DNA from: Candidatus Margulisiibacteriota bacterium
GTDB lineage: Bacteria; Margulisbacteria; WOR-1; JAKLHX01; JBAZKV01
Assembly: GCA_041650635.1 (NCBI GenBank)
Contig: JBAZKV010000015.1
Coordinates: forward strand, 1 to 47,062
DNA: 47,062 bases
Reading direction: 5' to 3'
The translations under genes and the position numbers were made by a program. The notes below the pieces were generated by a model. The model searched no databases, had not been told where the DNA came from, and saw nothing but the letters and a program-made list of their open reading frames with translations. Below, piece after piece: positions 15,129 to 22,675 of this stretch (within the stretch, counting starts at the first letter, position 1; each line of letters starts with the position of its first letter).

Positions 15129-15899
15129 ATGGACATCTTTCAAAGCATCGTTCTCGGGGTGATAGAAGGATTTACCGAATTCCTTCCTGTTTCTTCCACC
15201 GCCCATCTTGTGCTTGCAACACATATCATGGGCCTGGAAAGCACCGAGTTCGTAAAAAGCTTTGTCATCACCATACAGTTCGGGGCCATTCTTTCCGTTC
15301 TCGTGCTTTACTGGAAAAGGTTCCTTCTGGACCCGGAAAGCTTGAAAAGGGTTTTGGCGGCTTTTGTTCCTACTGCTGCGCTTGGATTTATCCTCTACAA
15401 AGCTGTAAAGGGCTTTCTTATGGACAATCAGACCGTCATAGTGTGGTCGCTGCTACTTGGAGGGCTCTTTCTGATAGTCTTTGAGCTGCTGCACCGGGAA
15501 AAAGAAAGCGCGCACGAAGACATCTCTACCATCCCCTACCCCGTCTGTATCTCTATAGGTCTTTTCCAGGCACTGGCCATGGTCCCGGGAGTGTCCCGCT
15601 CTGCCGCCACCATAATAGGAGGACTGTTGCTGGGGTTAAAGAGGACCACTATAGTTGAGTTCTCCTTCCTTCTGGCGGTCCCTACCATGCTTGCCGCCTC
15701 GGTCCTTGATATGGCAAAAAGCGCCCCGTCCTTTGAAGCGGCCCAGTTCGGTGTTCTTGCAGCCGGATTTGCGGTCTCTTTTGTGACAGCGCTTTTAAGC
15801 ATCAAATTCCTCATTTCCTACACGCAAAAACACACTTTTATACCATTTGGCGTCTATCGGATAGCGGCAGCCCTGCTGTTTTTGTCCTTTTTTATTTAA
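15129..15899 (+). CDS. uppP: Undecaprenyl-diphosphatase UppP (BacA)
   Basis: Recycles undecaprenyl pyrophosphate to the monophosphate carrier needed for peptidoglycan and surface polysaccharide synthesis, and gives low-level bacitracin resistance. The 256-residue polytopic membrane protein has both active-site blocks: GFTEFLPVSSTAHL (residues 14-27) and PGVSRSAATIIGGLLLGL (about 156-173). Eight hydrophobic segments are seen, normal for the family. It follows the receiver gene by 19 nt, an unusual partner. Its last 8 nt overlap the 3' end of the convergent radical SAM gene, with no terminator between. Confidence 0.94.
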   Translation: MDIFQSIVLGVIEGFTEFLPVSSTAHLVLATHIMGLESTEFVKSFVITIQFGAILSVLVLYWKRFLLDPESLKRVLAAFVPTAALGFILYKAVKGFLMDNQTVIVWSLLLGGLFLIVFELLHREKESAHEDISTIPYPVCISIGLFQALAMVPGVSRSAATIIGGLLLGLKRTTIVEFSFLLAVPTMLAASVLDMAKSAPSFEAAQFGVLAAGFAVSFVTALLSIKFLISYTQKHTFIPFGVYRIAAALLFLSFFI

Positions 15900-16800
15900 A
15901 TGCGGAGGTCAGCCTCTGCAAAAAACCCTTTTTCTCCCCGGGACAAAGATATTCCCATCTCATGCAGCCGGAGCACTCCGGTGTTCTGCCCTTCAGCTTT
16001 TTATAGCCTTTGACCATGTCCGAGTTAAGAACGCTTGATACCCTGCCAAGCGTCGGCACATAGGCCTGTCTCAGCCTAAAACACGGAAGGACAAGGCTAA
16101 GGTCCGGAAGCACCGTAATGATATTGTCCAGAGCCCTGCAGACAGGGGATTCAATATCATTTCCTTTCTTTTTCAGGATATCCAGCATCTTTCTGCTCAA
16201 AACTACTCTTCTGTGCTTGAGATAGCGCCTTATGTACTCGATAGATTCCCTTTCAAAACCTTCTGTCCCGAAAAAATCATAAACGGGGTTTATCCTGATC
16301 TTTACCCCGAGCTTTTCCGCAAGCTCGACCATGTCGGGAAGATAGGCGATGCTGTCCCTGGTCATGGTAAAATTCATCACCGTTCTCTGGCCCTTTTTTG
16401 CTGCCGCGTCCAGGCTGTGGAGAGCCTCGGCAAAGCATTCCTGACCCCTTATCCGGTCATGTTCGCTCTGCAACGGAGCATCCAGCGAAACATAAAGTTC
16501 ACCTATGAGGCCGGCCAATTCAGCCTGTCTTTGCGGATAAAGGATGCCGTTAGTAAAAAGTTTTGTTTTAAGCCCGCTGGACAGCGCCGACTTTAGGGCC
16601 TTAGGAAGATCGCTCCTCAAAAGCGGCTCGCCTCCGGTAAAGACGACAGTCCTTACCCCCAGCAGCTTAAGGTCAGAAAAAAAAACGTCAAGTTCTCCGG
16701 CAGGCGTTTCATTAAAAGAAAGCAGTGTCTCGTCGCGCCAGTTGCCGCAGAACTCGCAGGACGAGTTGCATCTTAAGGTAAAGTAGAACTCACAGATCAT
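15892..16800 (-). CDS. Radical SAM protein with C-terminal cysteine cluster, function unknown
   Basis: A 302-residue radical SAM enzyme. Starting at MICEFYFTLR, the [4Fe-4S]-SAM motif C-x3-C-x2-C is Cys11, Cys15 and Cys18 (CNSSCEFC), followed by VFTGGEPLLRSD and LYVSLDAP. A second set of cysteines at the C-terminus (CFRLRQAYVPTLG, CSGCMRWEYLCPG) resembles a SPASM/twitch region that binds another cluster. The start is set by the ATGA overlap with the MFS gene; a longer open frame of 26 codons upstream lies inside that gene and is not needed. Its substrate is not evident. Pairing with an MFS exporter may suggest a modified small product, but that is inference. Confidence 0.85.
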   Translation of the reverse strand: MICEFYFTLRCNSSCEFCGNWRDETLLSFNETPAGELDVFFSDLKLLGVRTVVFTGGEPLLRSDLPKALKSALSSGLKTKLFTNGILYPQRQAELAGLIGELYVSLDAPLQSEHDRIRGQECFAEALHSLDAAAKKGQRTVMNFTMTRDSIAYLPDMVELAEKLGVKIRINPVYDFFGTEGFERESIEYIRRYLKHRRVVLSRKMLDILKKKGNDIESPVCRALDNIITVLPDLSLVLPCFRLRQAYVPTLGRVSSVLNSDMVKGYKKLKGRTPECSGCMRWEYLCPGEKKGFLQRLTSAFK

Positions 16801-18002
16801 ACCGTTCTGAATTTTGGCACGGCCACGGTCATAAGTCCGGAAAGCAGTATCATAAGCCCAAGAAGCAGAATGGCGCAAGAAAGCCCGAAAGAATCGGCGA
16901 CAGCGCCAAAGATGACCACGGGTATCGTAAATGCAAAATTGATCATCATGTTCTGTATTCCGAACACTCTGCCCCTCAGCGATCTGGGCGTCTTATGCTG
17001 GAGGATGGTCTGGATGGTCGCGTTTATTATGATGTTGCCGAACCCAAGAACAAAGCAAAGCGCCAGGGCAAGCGGAAGGTTCCTGGTCTGGGAAAGCAGC
17101 GTCAGAGTCAGTCCCGAAACGATAAAGCCGGAAAACACTATGGTGCTTTTCCTGAAATAGTGCCCAAGCCTGCCAAGCGCCAGCATTCCCACAAGCATTC
17201 CTCCGCCTGCCAAAAGGACAAGATAGCCAAAGTTCCTGGCGCCTATCCCTATGTACTTTTCCGCAAATTCTATGGCAAGCATGCTGATGACCGCAAGGCC
17301 GCATGTTATTATCATCATCTTTATCAGCGAATACCTGATCACCGCGTTCCTTCTGATAAACTCAAATCCCATCAGCAGGTCCTGTTTGACGGATTTTATG
17401 GTCGAAGACCCCTTTCTGCCGTTGACCTTTAGACTTACCATGAACACCGACAGAGCAGAGATCAGGTAAAGCGCCGAGGCAAGGCCAAAGGTGCCTTTTT
17501 CCCCCATTAGAAGCACCAGGGGGGCTCCTGCGGCAAAACCTATGACGCTGCTCCACATCCAGGTGGTCATGAAAAAAGAATTCGCCACGATAAGGTTTTC
17601 CTTTTCCACTATCTCCGCAAGGCAGGAGGCTTCTGCCGGAGCAAAGAACTGGGAGATCGTGTAGATCATGAAACTTACAAGAAAAAGCCACAGGAGAGAG
17701 CCCTGCAGAAAAAAGATCACCAGAAGTATAAAGGCGCCCCTCAGGAGGTCAGATGCCACCATTGTGGTCTTTTTGTTCCACCGATCCACATAGACGCCGG
17801 CAAAAGAAGCGAACAGTACCGAGGGAATGCCGAAAGAAAGCATCGGGACCGATACGCCTAGGTTGGTACGGGTAAGATTGTAGGCCTCGATCACCAGGAC
17901 ATATATGAATATTCTGTCTGCAAGCTGGCTCAACAGCTGCCCCATCCACAGGAACATGAAGTTCCTATTCTTGATAACGGCGGAAAACCTCGCAGGTATC
18001 AC
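16797..18002 (-). CDS. Major facilitator superfamily transporter
   Basis: A membrane transporter of about 401 residues with some twelve hydrophobic segments. The loop after helix 2 contains GVYVDRWNKKTTMVASDLLRG and that after helix 8 contains GRLGHYFRKS, matching the MFS 'G-x-x-x-D-R-x-G-R' signature of MFS_3/enterobactin-exporter-like proteins. KTPRSLRGRVFGIQNM in the later half is also characteristic of this group. The start is ambiguous. I chose GTG at 18002, which overlaps the recO stop as GTGA, like neighbouring junctions; a TTG at 18014 with AAAGGA upstream is the alternative. The substrate is unknown. Confidence 0.88.
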   Translation of the reverse strand: MIPARFSAVIKNRNFMFLWMGQLLSQLADRIFIYVLVIEAYNLTRTNLGVSVPMLSFGIPSVLFASFAGVYVDRWNKKTTMVASDLLRGAFILLVIFFLQGSLLWLFLVSFMIYTISQFFAPAEASCLAEIVEKENLIVANSFFMTTWMWSSVIGFAAGAPLVLLMGEKGTFGLASALYLISALSVFMVSLKVNGRKGSSTIKSVKQDLLMGFEFIRRNAVIRYSLIKMMIITCGLAVISMLAIEFAEKYIGIGARNFGYLVLLAGGGMLVGMLALGRLGHYFRKSTIVFSGFIVSGLTLTLLSQTRNLPLALALCFVLGFGNIIINATIQTILQHKTPRSLRGRVFGIQNMMINFAFTIPVVIFGAVADSFGLSCAILLLGLMILLSGLMTVAVPKFRTV

Positions 18003-18610
18003 TGGTTTTTCCAAATGCGTATGTCCTTTCCCAGATGATCGCACAAGCAAGGCATAAGAACTCTGTCAACCTCCCGTATGCTCATCTTTGAAACCACTGC
18101 CGCAGAGATCTTGCCTGTTATTGCGCCGTCAACAAAATCCCTGGCCTCGCCGATAAATTGATCAAAGGGCAAAAAACCTTCTATATCCGCGAACCTGATA
18201 TCAAATATCCTGGTCACCAGCTGTGGCATCGCGCCGCTCTTGAGGCTCCTGAGGCTTTCAAGAAGAAGATGGAAAAGGTCCTGTTCTATCATTCCCTCAT
18301 CAAGGTAACAGTCAATGAGCTTGGCCATGTAAAGGCCCGCCTTGAGAGGCTTTTCCTTTTCCCTTATGGAGTGAAATGACTCTATCGTCTGGGCCTGGCT
18401 TAATATGTCCAGATTTCTGCCCTTTGCCAAAAGGAGGCTGTTATAGGCCAGCGGCTCAAGCCTGCCGCCAAAGGTGCTTGCGGCCCTGCAGGCCGACCTT
18501 GCCACAGCCTTCAGCTTTCCTTTTGTCCGGGTAAAAATAGTCATGAGCTTATCGGCCTCGCCGAATTTTGTGGATTTCAGGTTTATGGCTTCGACTTTGT
18601 ATAGAGGCAT
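17999..18610 (-). CDS. recO: DNA repair protein RecO (short form)
   Basis: RecO helps load RecA on SSB-coated single-stranded DNA in the RecFOR pathway. The N-terminal OB fold is recognisable (KVEAINLKSTKFGEADKLMTIFTRTKGKLKAVARSA is split over residues 5-40), followed by the helical domain with LAKGRNLDILSQAQTIESF and the LxKLIDxYLDEG segment. At 203 residues it is shorter than the usual 240 or so. The zinc finger often found near the C-terminus is not recognisable; where a cysteine pair is expected the sequence reads GFLPFDQF. It is divergent from the receiver gene and shares a stop/start overlap with the MFS gene. Confidence 0.85.
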   Translation of the reverse strand: MPLYKVEAINLKSTKFGEADKLMTIFTRTKGKLKAVARSACRAASTFGGRLEPLAYNSLLLAKGRNLDILSQAQTIESFHSIREKEKPLKAGLYMAKLIDCYLDEGMIEQDLFHLLLESLRSLKSGAMPQLVTRIFDIRFADIEGFLPFDQFIGEARDFVDGAITGKISAAVVSKMSIREVDRVLMPCLCDHLGKDIRIWKNQ

Positions 18611-18624
18611 TATTGATAGATAAA

Positions 18625-18653
18625 CTTTAACACAGCAGACTTGCCCTAGTCAA
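18625..18653 (-). promoter_or_regulatory. Predicted promoter of the recO-MFS-radical SAM operon
   Basis: On the minus strand TTGACT (18653-18648) is 17 nt from TTAAAG (18630-18625). The start site would fall about 8 nt before the recO ATG, and no ribosome site is seen, so the transcript would be near-leaderless. Its -35 box is the mirror image of the divergent receiver promoter's -35 box. Confidence 0.5.
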
Positions 18654-18667
18654 ACTTACCTTGACTA
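18647..18667. repeat. 7-bp inverted repeat formed by two divergent -35 boxes
   Basis: TAGTCAA (18647-18653) and TTGACTA (18661-18667) are exact reverse complements separated by 7 nt. Each arm contains the TTGACT -35 hexamer of one of the divergent genes. The symmetry means one bound dimer or one polymerase would cover both promoters. Confidence 0.5.
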
Positions 18668-18690
18668 TGTGGCTTTTTGTATGTTATTTT
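18661..18690 (+). promoter_or_regulatory. Predicted promoter of the second stand-alone receiver gene
   Basis: TTGACT (18661-18666) is followed after 18 nt by TATTTT (18685-18690), or after 17 nt by TTATTT. The ATG of the receiver gene lies 6 nt after the -10 and no ribosome site is present, so a leaderless mRNA is expected. Confidence 0.5.
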
Positions 18691-18696
18691 TGCTTT

Positions 18697-19086
18697 ATGA
18701 ACAGCAGGATCAAGGTCCTTATGGCAGATGATGAGACAAACATAACAAGCATGGCAGGAGCGGTCCTGTCGGATGCCGGCTATGAGGTCATAACTGCAAA
18801 GAACGGGTTGGAGGCCTGCGAAAAAGCCCTTACTGAAAAGCCCGATCTCATAATACTGGACAGGAACATGCCTGTGATGGACGGGATCGAGGCATGTAAA
18901 AAGATCCGCGACACCAAGGGGATCTCGGGCATTCCCATAGTGTTCCTTACGGGAAGGGACGATGACAAAGAGATCCTTGAGGGGCTCAGGTCAGGCGCCG
19001 AGGATTACATCACAAAACCTTTTAACATCTCGGAATTCAAGAAAAGAGTCGAAGAAATACTTTCAAAATCCGGAAAAGCCGCTTAG
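18697..19086 (+). CDS. Stand-alone response-regulator receiver protein (CheY/PilG-like)
   Basis: A 129-residue single receiver domain. The start at MNSRIKVLMADDE is preferred because an upstream TTG at 18661 would place the -35/-10 promoter inside the gene. The acidic pair is ADDE, the phospho-acceptor aspartate is in LIILDRNMPVMDG, the switch residue is in IVFLTGRDDD and the conserved lysine is in YITKPFNISEF. There is no DNA-binding domain, so output is by protein interaction. It is transcribed alone and converges on the small SH3-like gene. A partner kinase cannot be identified with certainty; the kinases encoded next door on the opposite strand are candidates. Confidence 0.9.
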   Translation: MNSRIKVLMADDETNITSMAGAVLSDAGYEVITAKNGLEACEKALTEKPDLIILDRNMPVMDGIEACKKIRDTKGISGIPIVFLTGRDDDKEILEGLRSGAEDYITKPFNISEFKKRVEEILSKSGKAA

Positions 19087-19097
19087 GGGGCCGGAAA

Positions 19098-19382
19098 TTA
19101 TTCGACCTTTACCCACCCCTCGTATTCGAAATAACCGATAAAATTATAGGACAATTTTATCTTATACCATTTTTTGTCCTCGGTCCTGCCCGTGATCCTT
19201 ATGTTGACAGGAAAATCATATACGGCCTTAGCCTCCTCGCTGGGCAGAGCCAGGAATCTTTTGACGGGAAGGTCCATTTTTGCATAGCCGGTCCCCTGCC
19301 CCCTGTCCTGGACTGCAGCAAATATCGCGGCTATAAAAACCGCCAGAATAATGACAACAGACGCAAAAGCTTTTTTTATCAT
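19098..19382 (-). CDS. Small exported/anchored protein, possibly SH3-like
   Basis: A 94-residue protein with a hydrophobic signal anchor at about residues 5-25 and a short periplasmic domain. The C-terminal half (GRTEDKKWYKIKL then GYFEYEGWVKVE) has the Trp/Gly spacing of bacterial SH3-like domains that bind cell-wall material, but the match is by eye. The gene is the last of the aminotransferase-serA-kinase operon, 21 nt after the histidine kinase, which suggests a sensory accessory role; that is speculative. I do not recognise a named family. Confidence 0.6.
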   Translation of the reverse strand: MIKKAFASVVIILAVFIAAIFAAVQDRGQGTGYAKMDLPVKRFLALPSEEAKAVYDFPVNIRITGRTEDKKWYKIKLSYNFIGYFEYEGWVKVE

Positions 19383-19403
19383 ACAGCATCGCCCATTATA
19401 CTA

Positions 19404-21443
19404 TCAGGAGAAGTCAATGACAAATCTCGAGCCTTTCCCGGGAGCGCTTGTCACATCTATCCTGCCTCCCGAGGCGCTTATAGCTTTTGCGGCGGTATAA
19501 AGGCCGATACCTGCCCCTGAGTTTTTTGTGGTAAAGAAAGGGTCAAAGATCCTGTCAAGCGTGTTCTGGTCCATCCCCTGGCCGGAATCTTCTATGATCA
19601 GCTGTGCTCCAGACACCGATATCTGCAGGCGCCCTCCGCAGGACATGGCTTCAACCGCGTTCATTATTATATTAGAAAAGGCTTCCGAGAGCTCCTTCCT
19701 GCTGCCTCTCAGCTTAAGGCCGAGGTCCTTTATGTTAATATCGGTTTCGATACGGCGCTTTCTGCAGTATTCATTGATCGGAATAATAACTTCGCGGATC
19801 AGGTCTGCAGCCTCAATCTCCATGGCGTCAGATACTCCGCCATTGGCATTTTGCTCATTGCCCCTGATGGACAAAAGCCGGTTGACCGCAGAGTTTATCC
19901 TGTCCAATTGTCTGATCGAGATCTCGTTGAAGGTCTTCAAGAAAACCGGGTCTTTTAGATTATCTGGAAGGACGGAGATCAACCCTTTTAATGAAGTAAG
20001 AGGGTTCTTGATCTCATGGGCAGCTGAAGCCGCAAGCGCTCCTATTGCGGCGAACTTTTCGTTTTCAAGCATTTTTTTAGACGCTTTGAGTTCCTTTTCA
20101 TACAACATGTCCCTTTCTTCCGCGGCCCCTATAAGGGCGCAGATAGTTTCAAAGACCTCAAAGTCTTCCCTGTTCCACATGCCGCGGCCTGGCTTTTCTC
20201 CAAGGACCAGGAGGCCTGACACTTCTTCTCCTGTCTTGATAAAGAAGACCAGAGACGCCCCCGCACTAAGGAGGTCCTCTGGCAAAGAACCTGCCAGTTG
20301 TTCTTCCGCAGCAATAATGCTACCGGAAAAGGCTGGAGAAGAAAGACGAAAGCTGTTTTTAACGGCGCTAAAACCGCTCTTCAGTTCCACAGTGAACTCA
20401 AAACCGTTATCCCCCTTCTGTCCATCTGCAAAAAGAAGGTCCCTTATCTTCCAGGTGGAGGAGATCTCATTTAGAGCCATCTGTTTAAGGTCCCTGGCAT
20501 TCATGGACAGGACCAGGCTTCTCGAAAACGCCTTGCCAACCTCCCCTGCCGCATAGGAATCCCTGAAAAACGCCCTGTCAACTGTTTTTTGTATGCTGCG
20601 CCTTAGAGGATCGAACAGCAGGACAAAAACGGCCACACTGAAAGAGGCTGACAAAAAATAATTGAATCCGGCCAGGTTTTCCAGAAGCCCCACCGACAGC
20701 AAAAGCATCAAAGCATAGATGGAGGAAAAGACCACCAGTATAGCTGAATATATCAGGCTTTTTCTTATCGCGACCTTGATATCGAACAGGCGCCTAAAAA
20801 TGACCGCGTAGGCGGCAAGCAATGCGTAAAGAGGAAAAATGAACATTCCTGCCGGAAGGATATCAAGTCCGAACGCCGGAAAGAACTGTGTAGAGCCCGA
20901 GACAAAACCGACCGCAGAAGCCGTCAGTATGTAGGCAGCCTGGTTCCTCCTTGTCCCCGAACTGCCCCTGTAAAAACCGACGAGTTTTGCAAATCCCGCC
21001 GCGACAAACACGACAAAGTAGGCCGCGAACAGATAGTAGACCGGACCGGCCTTGGGGCAGTGCTTAAAAAAAGTGGTCGCGCTCAAACCGCTCACAAAAA
21101 ACCCGTCCCAAAGAGACGCCAGAAGAAAAAGAACCCACGCCAAGGCAAGAAGGGCCTGGCGTCTTCTGATCTCATTATCTTTTGTAAAGGCCCTGACAAA
21201 GGCGTAGAACAGTAAAGGGATAAGGATCGCAGAAGCAAGATTGGCCTTTGTCCAGAACAGGACCTGGGCATAGGATCGGGAGAGCTCTCCCATAAGCTGG
21301 AAAAGGCACCATATCCCCACCACCAGATTAAAGACCGAAAGCAGCACAGCCGCTCTGGTGCGCGGAGCAAAGGCAAAGGTAAAGGCAGCCACACAAAAAA
21401 CAACGAAACAGGAAAAGGCCAGTGAAGCAGTATACAGGATCAT
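19404..21443 (-). CDS. Membrane sensor histidine kinase (PrsK-like: 7TM-GAF-HisKA-HATPase)
   Basis: A 679-residue sensor kinase. The N-terminal 280 residues contain about eight hydrophobic segments ending in LLFDPLRRSIQKTVDRAFF, a motif shared with the adjacent 411-residue protein. A GAF-like domain spans about 300-445. The phospho-acceptor is His476 (SAAHEIKNPLTSLKG). The ATPase domain has an N-box (NIIMNAVEA, 591-599), G1 DSGQGM (619-624), F-box FDPFFTTK and G2 GAGIGL (643-648), so it should be active. Length and architecture resemble PrsK of exopolysaccharide/exosortase systems, whose partner PrsR is an NtrC-type regulator, as found two genes upstream here. Its start overlaps the previous gene by 4 nt. 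Confidence 0.9.
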   Translation of the reverse strand: MILYTASLAFSCFVVFCVAAFTFAFAPRTRAAVLLSVFNLVVGIWCLFQLMGELSRSYAQVLFWTKANLASAILIPLLFYAFVRAFTKDNEIRRRQALLALAWVLFLLASLWDGFFVSGLSATTFFKHCPKAGPVYYLFAAYFVVFVAAGFAKLVGFYRGSSGTRRNQAAYILTASAVGFVSGSTQFFPAFGLDILPAGMFIFPLYALLAAYAVIFRRLFDIKVAIRKSLIYSAILVVFSSIYALMLLLSVGLLENLAGFNYFLSASFSVAVFVLLFDPLRRSIQKTVDRAFFRDSYAAGEVGKAFSRSLVLSMNARDLKQMALNEISSTWKIRDLLFADGQKGDNGFEFTVELKSGFSAVKNSFRLSSPAFSGSIIAAEEQLAGSLPEDLLSAGASLVFFIKTGEEVSGLLVLGEKPGRGMWNREDFEVFETICALIGAAEERDMLYEKELKASKKMLENEKFAAIGALAASAAHEIKNPLTSLKGLISVLPDNLKDPVFLKTFNEISIRQLDRINSAVNRLLSIRGNEQNANGGVSDAMEIEAADLIREVIIPINEYCRKRRIETDINIKDLGLKLRGSRKELSEAFSNIIMNAVEAMSCGGRLQISVSGAQLIIEDSGQGMDQNTLDRIFDPFFTTKNSGAGIGLYTAAKAISASGGRIDVTSAPGKGSRFVIDFS

Positions 21444-22675
21444 TCTGATTTTGGAGAGGCTTTTATATCTATCATTTCTATACCGGGAGTGTACTCCCTT
21501 GTCACGGGCTCGGTTATATGCGCAAGATTCCGAAGCAGGTCCCTTATCCTTCTTGCCTCCCTTTCAACTGTTCCGAGCTTTTCTTTAACGAACTCGGCGT
21601 CCGGCGGGGTATTAGAAGACAGCTTTAACTGCAGCGCCTGGGTCTGGGCAAGAACACTTGTAAGGGGATTGTTAATTTCGTGCTGAAGGCTCACGGTCAG
21701 CTTTGCCATGGTGGAAAGCCTCTCTGCCTTTACCAGTTCCTCTCTGGTCTCCATCAGCTCTTTATTCGTCTTTTCAAGCACTGCCGCATATCTTTCCTTT
21801 ACCTGGGCCTCCGCTATCTTTTTAGCGCTCTCTTTCTCCCTTTCCAGAAGGTTGGAATTCTCAACATAGATCGCGCTCTGGTTGGCTAGGGTGGTCAAAA
21901 AGTTTATATCCTCTTCGCTAAAGTCCTCTCCCGAAAGCTTGGCCCCCATGGACAAAAACCCCACCAGTTTGTTCTTAAGCATGCTCGGGATAAAAAGGAC
22001 CGAATCAAGACTGTCAAAATCTTTGAGGATCTCCTTGTATTTATTCCTCTCCTGCTCCGTCAAAAAAACATCCTTTGATCTCTTCTCTATCAGGCCTCTG
22101 ACCAATACGTCCTTTGACTCTTCTAGAGCTTCGATAACGGGATAGTTAGATGTCATGGTGACACCCGAGAGGTCCTTTACCAGGCCTTCAGCACCTCTAA
22201 CCGCATACCTGTCCTTTTTTTCATCGTACAGGAACAAAGCGGCAGATGTAAGCTTCATCCTTCTTGCAACCAGGCGTGCCGTAAGCTTTATAAGCCGGTC
22301 GGTATCGGTAAGAAGAGACATCGCCTCGCTGGTATCCTTTAAGGTTTTTTCGTAATTGAACCTCGTCTTAAAAAAGATCTGATCGACCCATTTCTGGAGC
22401 CTGTCGCGCAGAGGCTCGAACACTACGGCAAAGAAGATAAAGAACAGGAAGCCTATGGCCAGCGAATAGTTGCCGCTAACTCCCTGAAAAAACCTGGCGA
22501 CGAACAGCAAAAAGCCAAAGTAGAGCCCGGAGATCAATCCGGCAAGGATCGTATAGACGATGCTGCGCCCCAGGAAAGCCTTGAGGCTCCTTTTCTTTTT
22601 CTGGGTGTACAAAAAGGCCCCCAGGATCACGCTGGAAAGCACAAGAAGTATCAGTACAAGTATCTCGTTGTTCAT
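21440..22675 (-). CDS. GAF and histidine-box protein lacking the kinase ATPase domain
   Basis: A 411-residue membrane protein. Three hydrophobic segments (about 3-23, 36-63 and 70-86) lead into VVFEPLRDRLQKWVDQIFFKTRFNY, the same junction motif as in the neighbouring full kinase. A GAF domain spans about 110-275, then a coiled coil (280-320) and a HisKA-type dimerisation helix with His332 (SLQHEINNPLTSVLAQ). The second DHp helix ends near residue 390 and the protein stops 20 residues later, with none of the N, G1, F or G2 boxes. The next gene starts on its stop (ATGA), so this is its natural end, not a frameshift. It may be phosphorylated in trans, relay phosphate, or tune the partner kinase. 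Confidence 0.88.
   Translation of the reverse strand: MNNEILVLILLVLSSVILGAFLYTQKKKRSLKAFLGRSIVYTILAGLISGLYFGFLLFVARFFQGVSGNYSLAIGFLFFIFFAVVFEPLRDRLQKWVDQIFFKTRFNYEKTLKDTSEAMSLLTDTDRLIKLTARLVARRMKLTSAALFLYDEKKDRYAVRGAEGLVKDLSGVTMTSNYPVIEALEESKDVLVRGLIEKRSKDVFLTEQERNKYKEILKDFDSLDSVLFIPSMLKNKLVGFLSMGAKLSGEDFSEEDINFLTTLANQSAIYVENSNLLEREKESAKKIAEAQVKERYAAVLEKTNKELMETREELVKAERLSTMAKLTVSLQHEINNPLTSVLAQTQALQLKLSSNTPPDAEFVKEKLGTVEREARRIRDLLRNLAHITEPVTREYTPGIEMIDIKASPKSE

Noticed and set aside
21440..22675. Frameshifted histidine kinase whose ATPase domain lies in another frame
   Set aside because: The next gene starts on its stop codon with its own N-terminal membrane region; no N/G boxes appear in any frame there.
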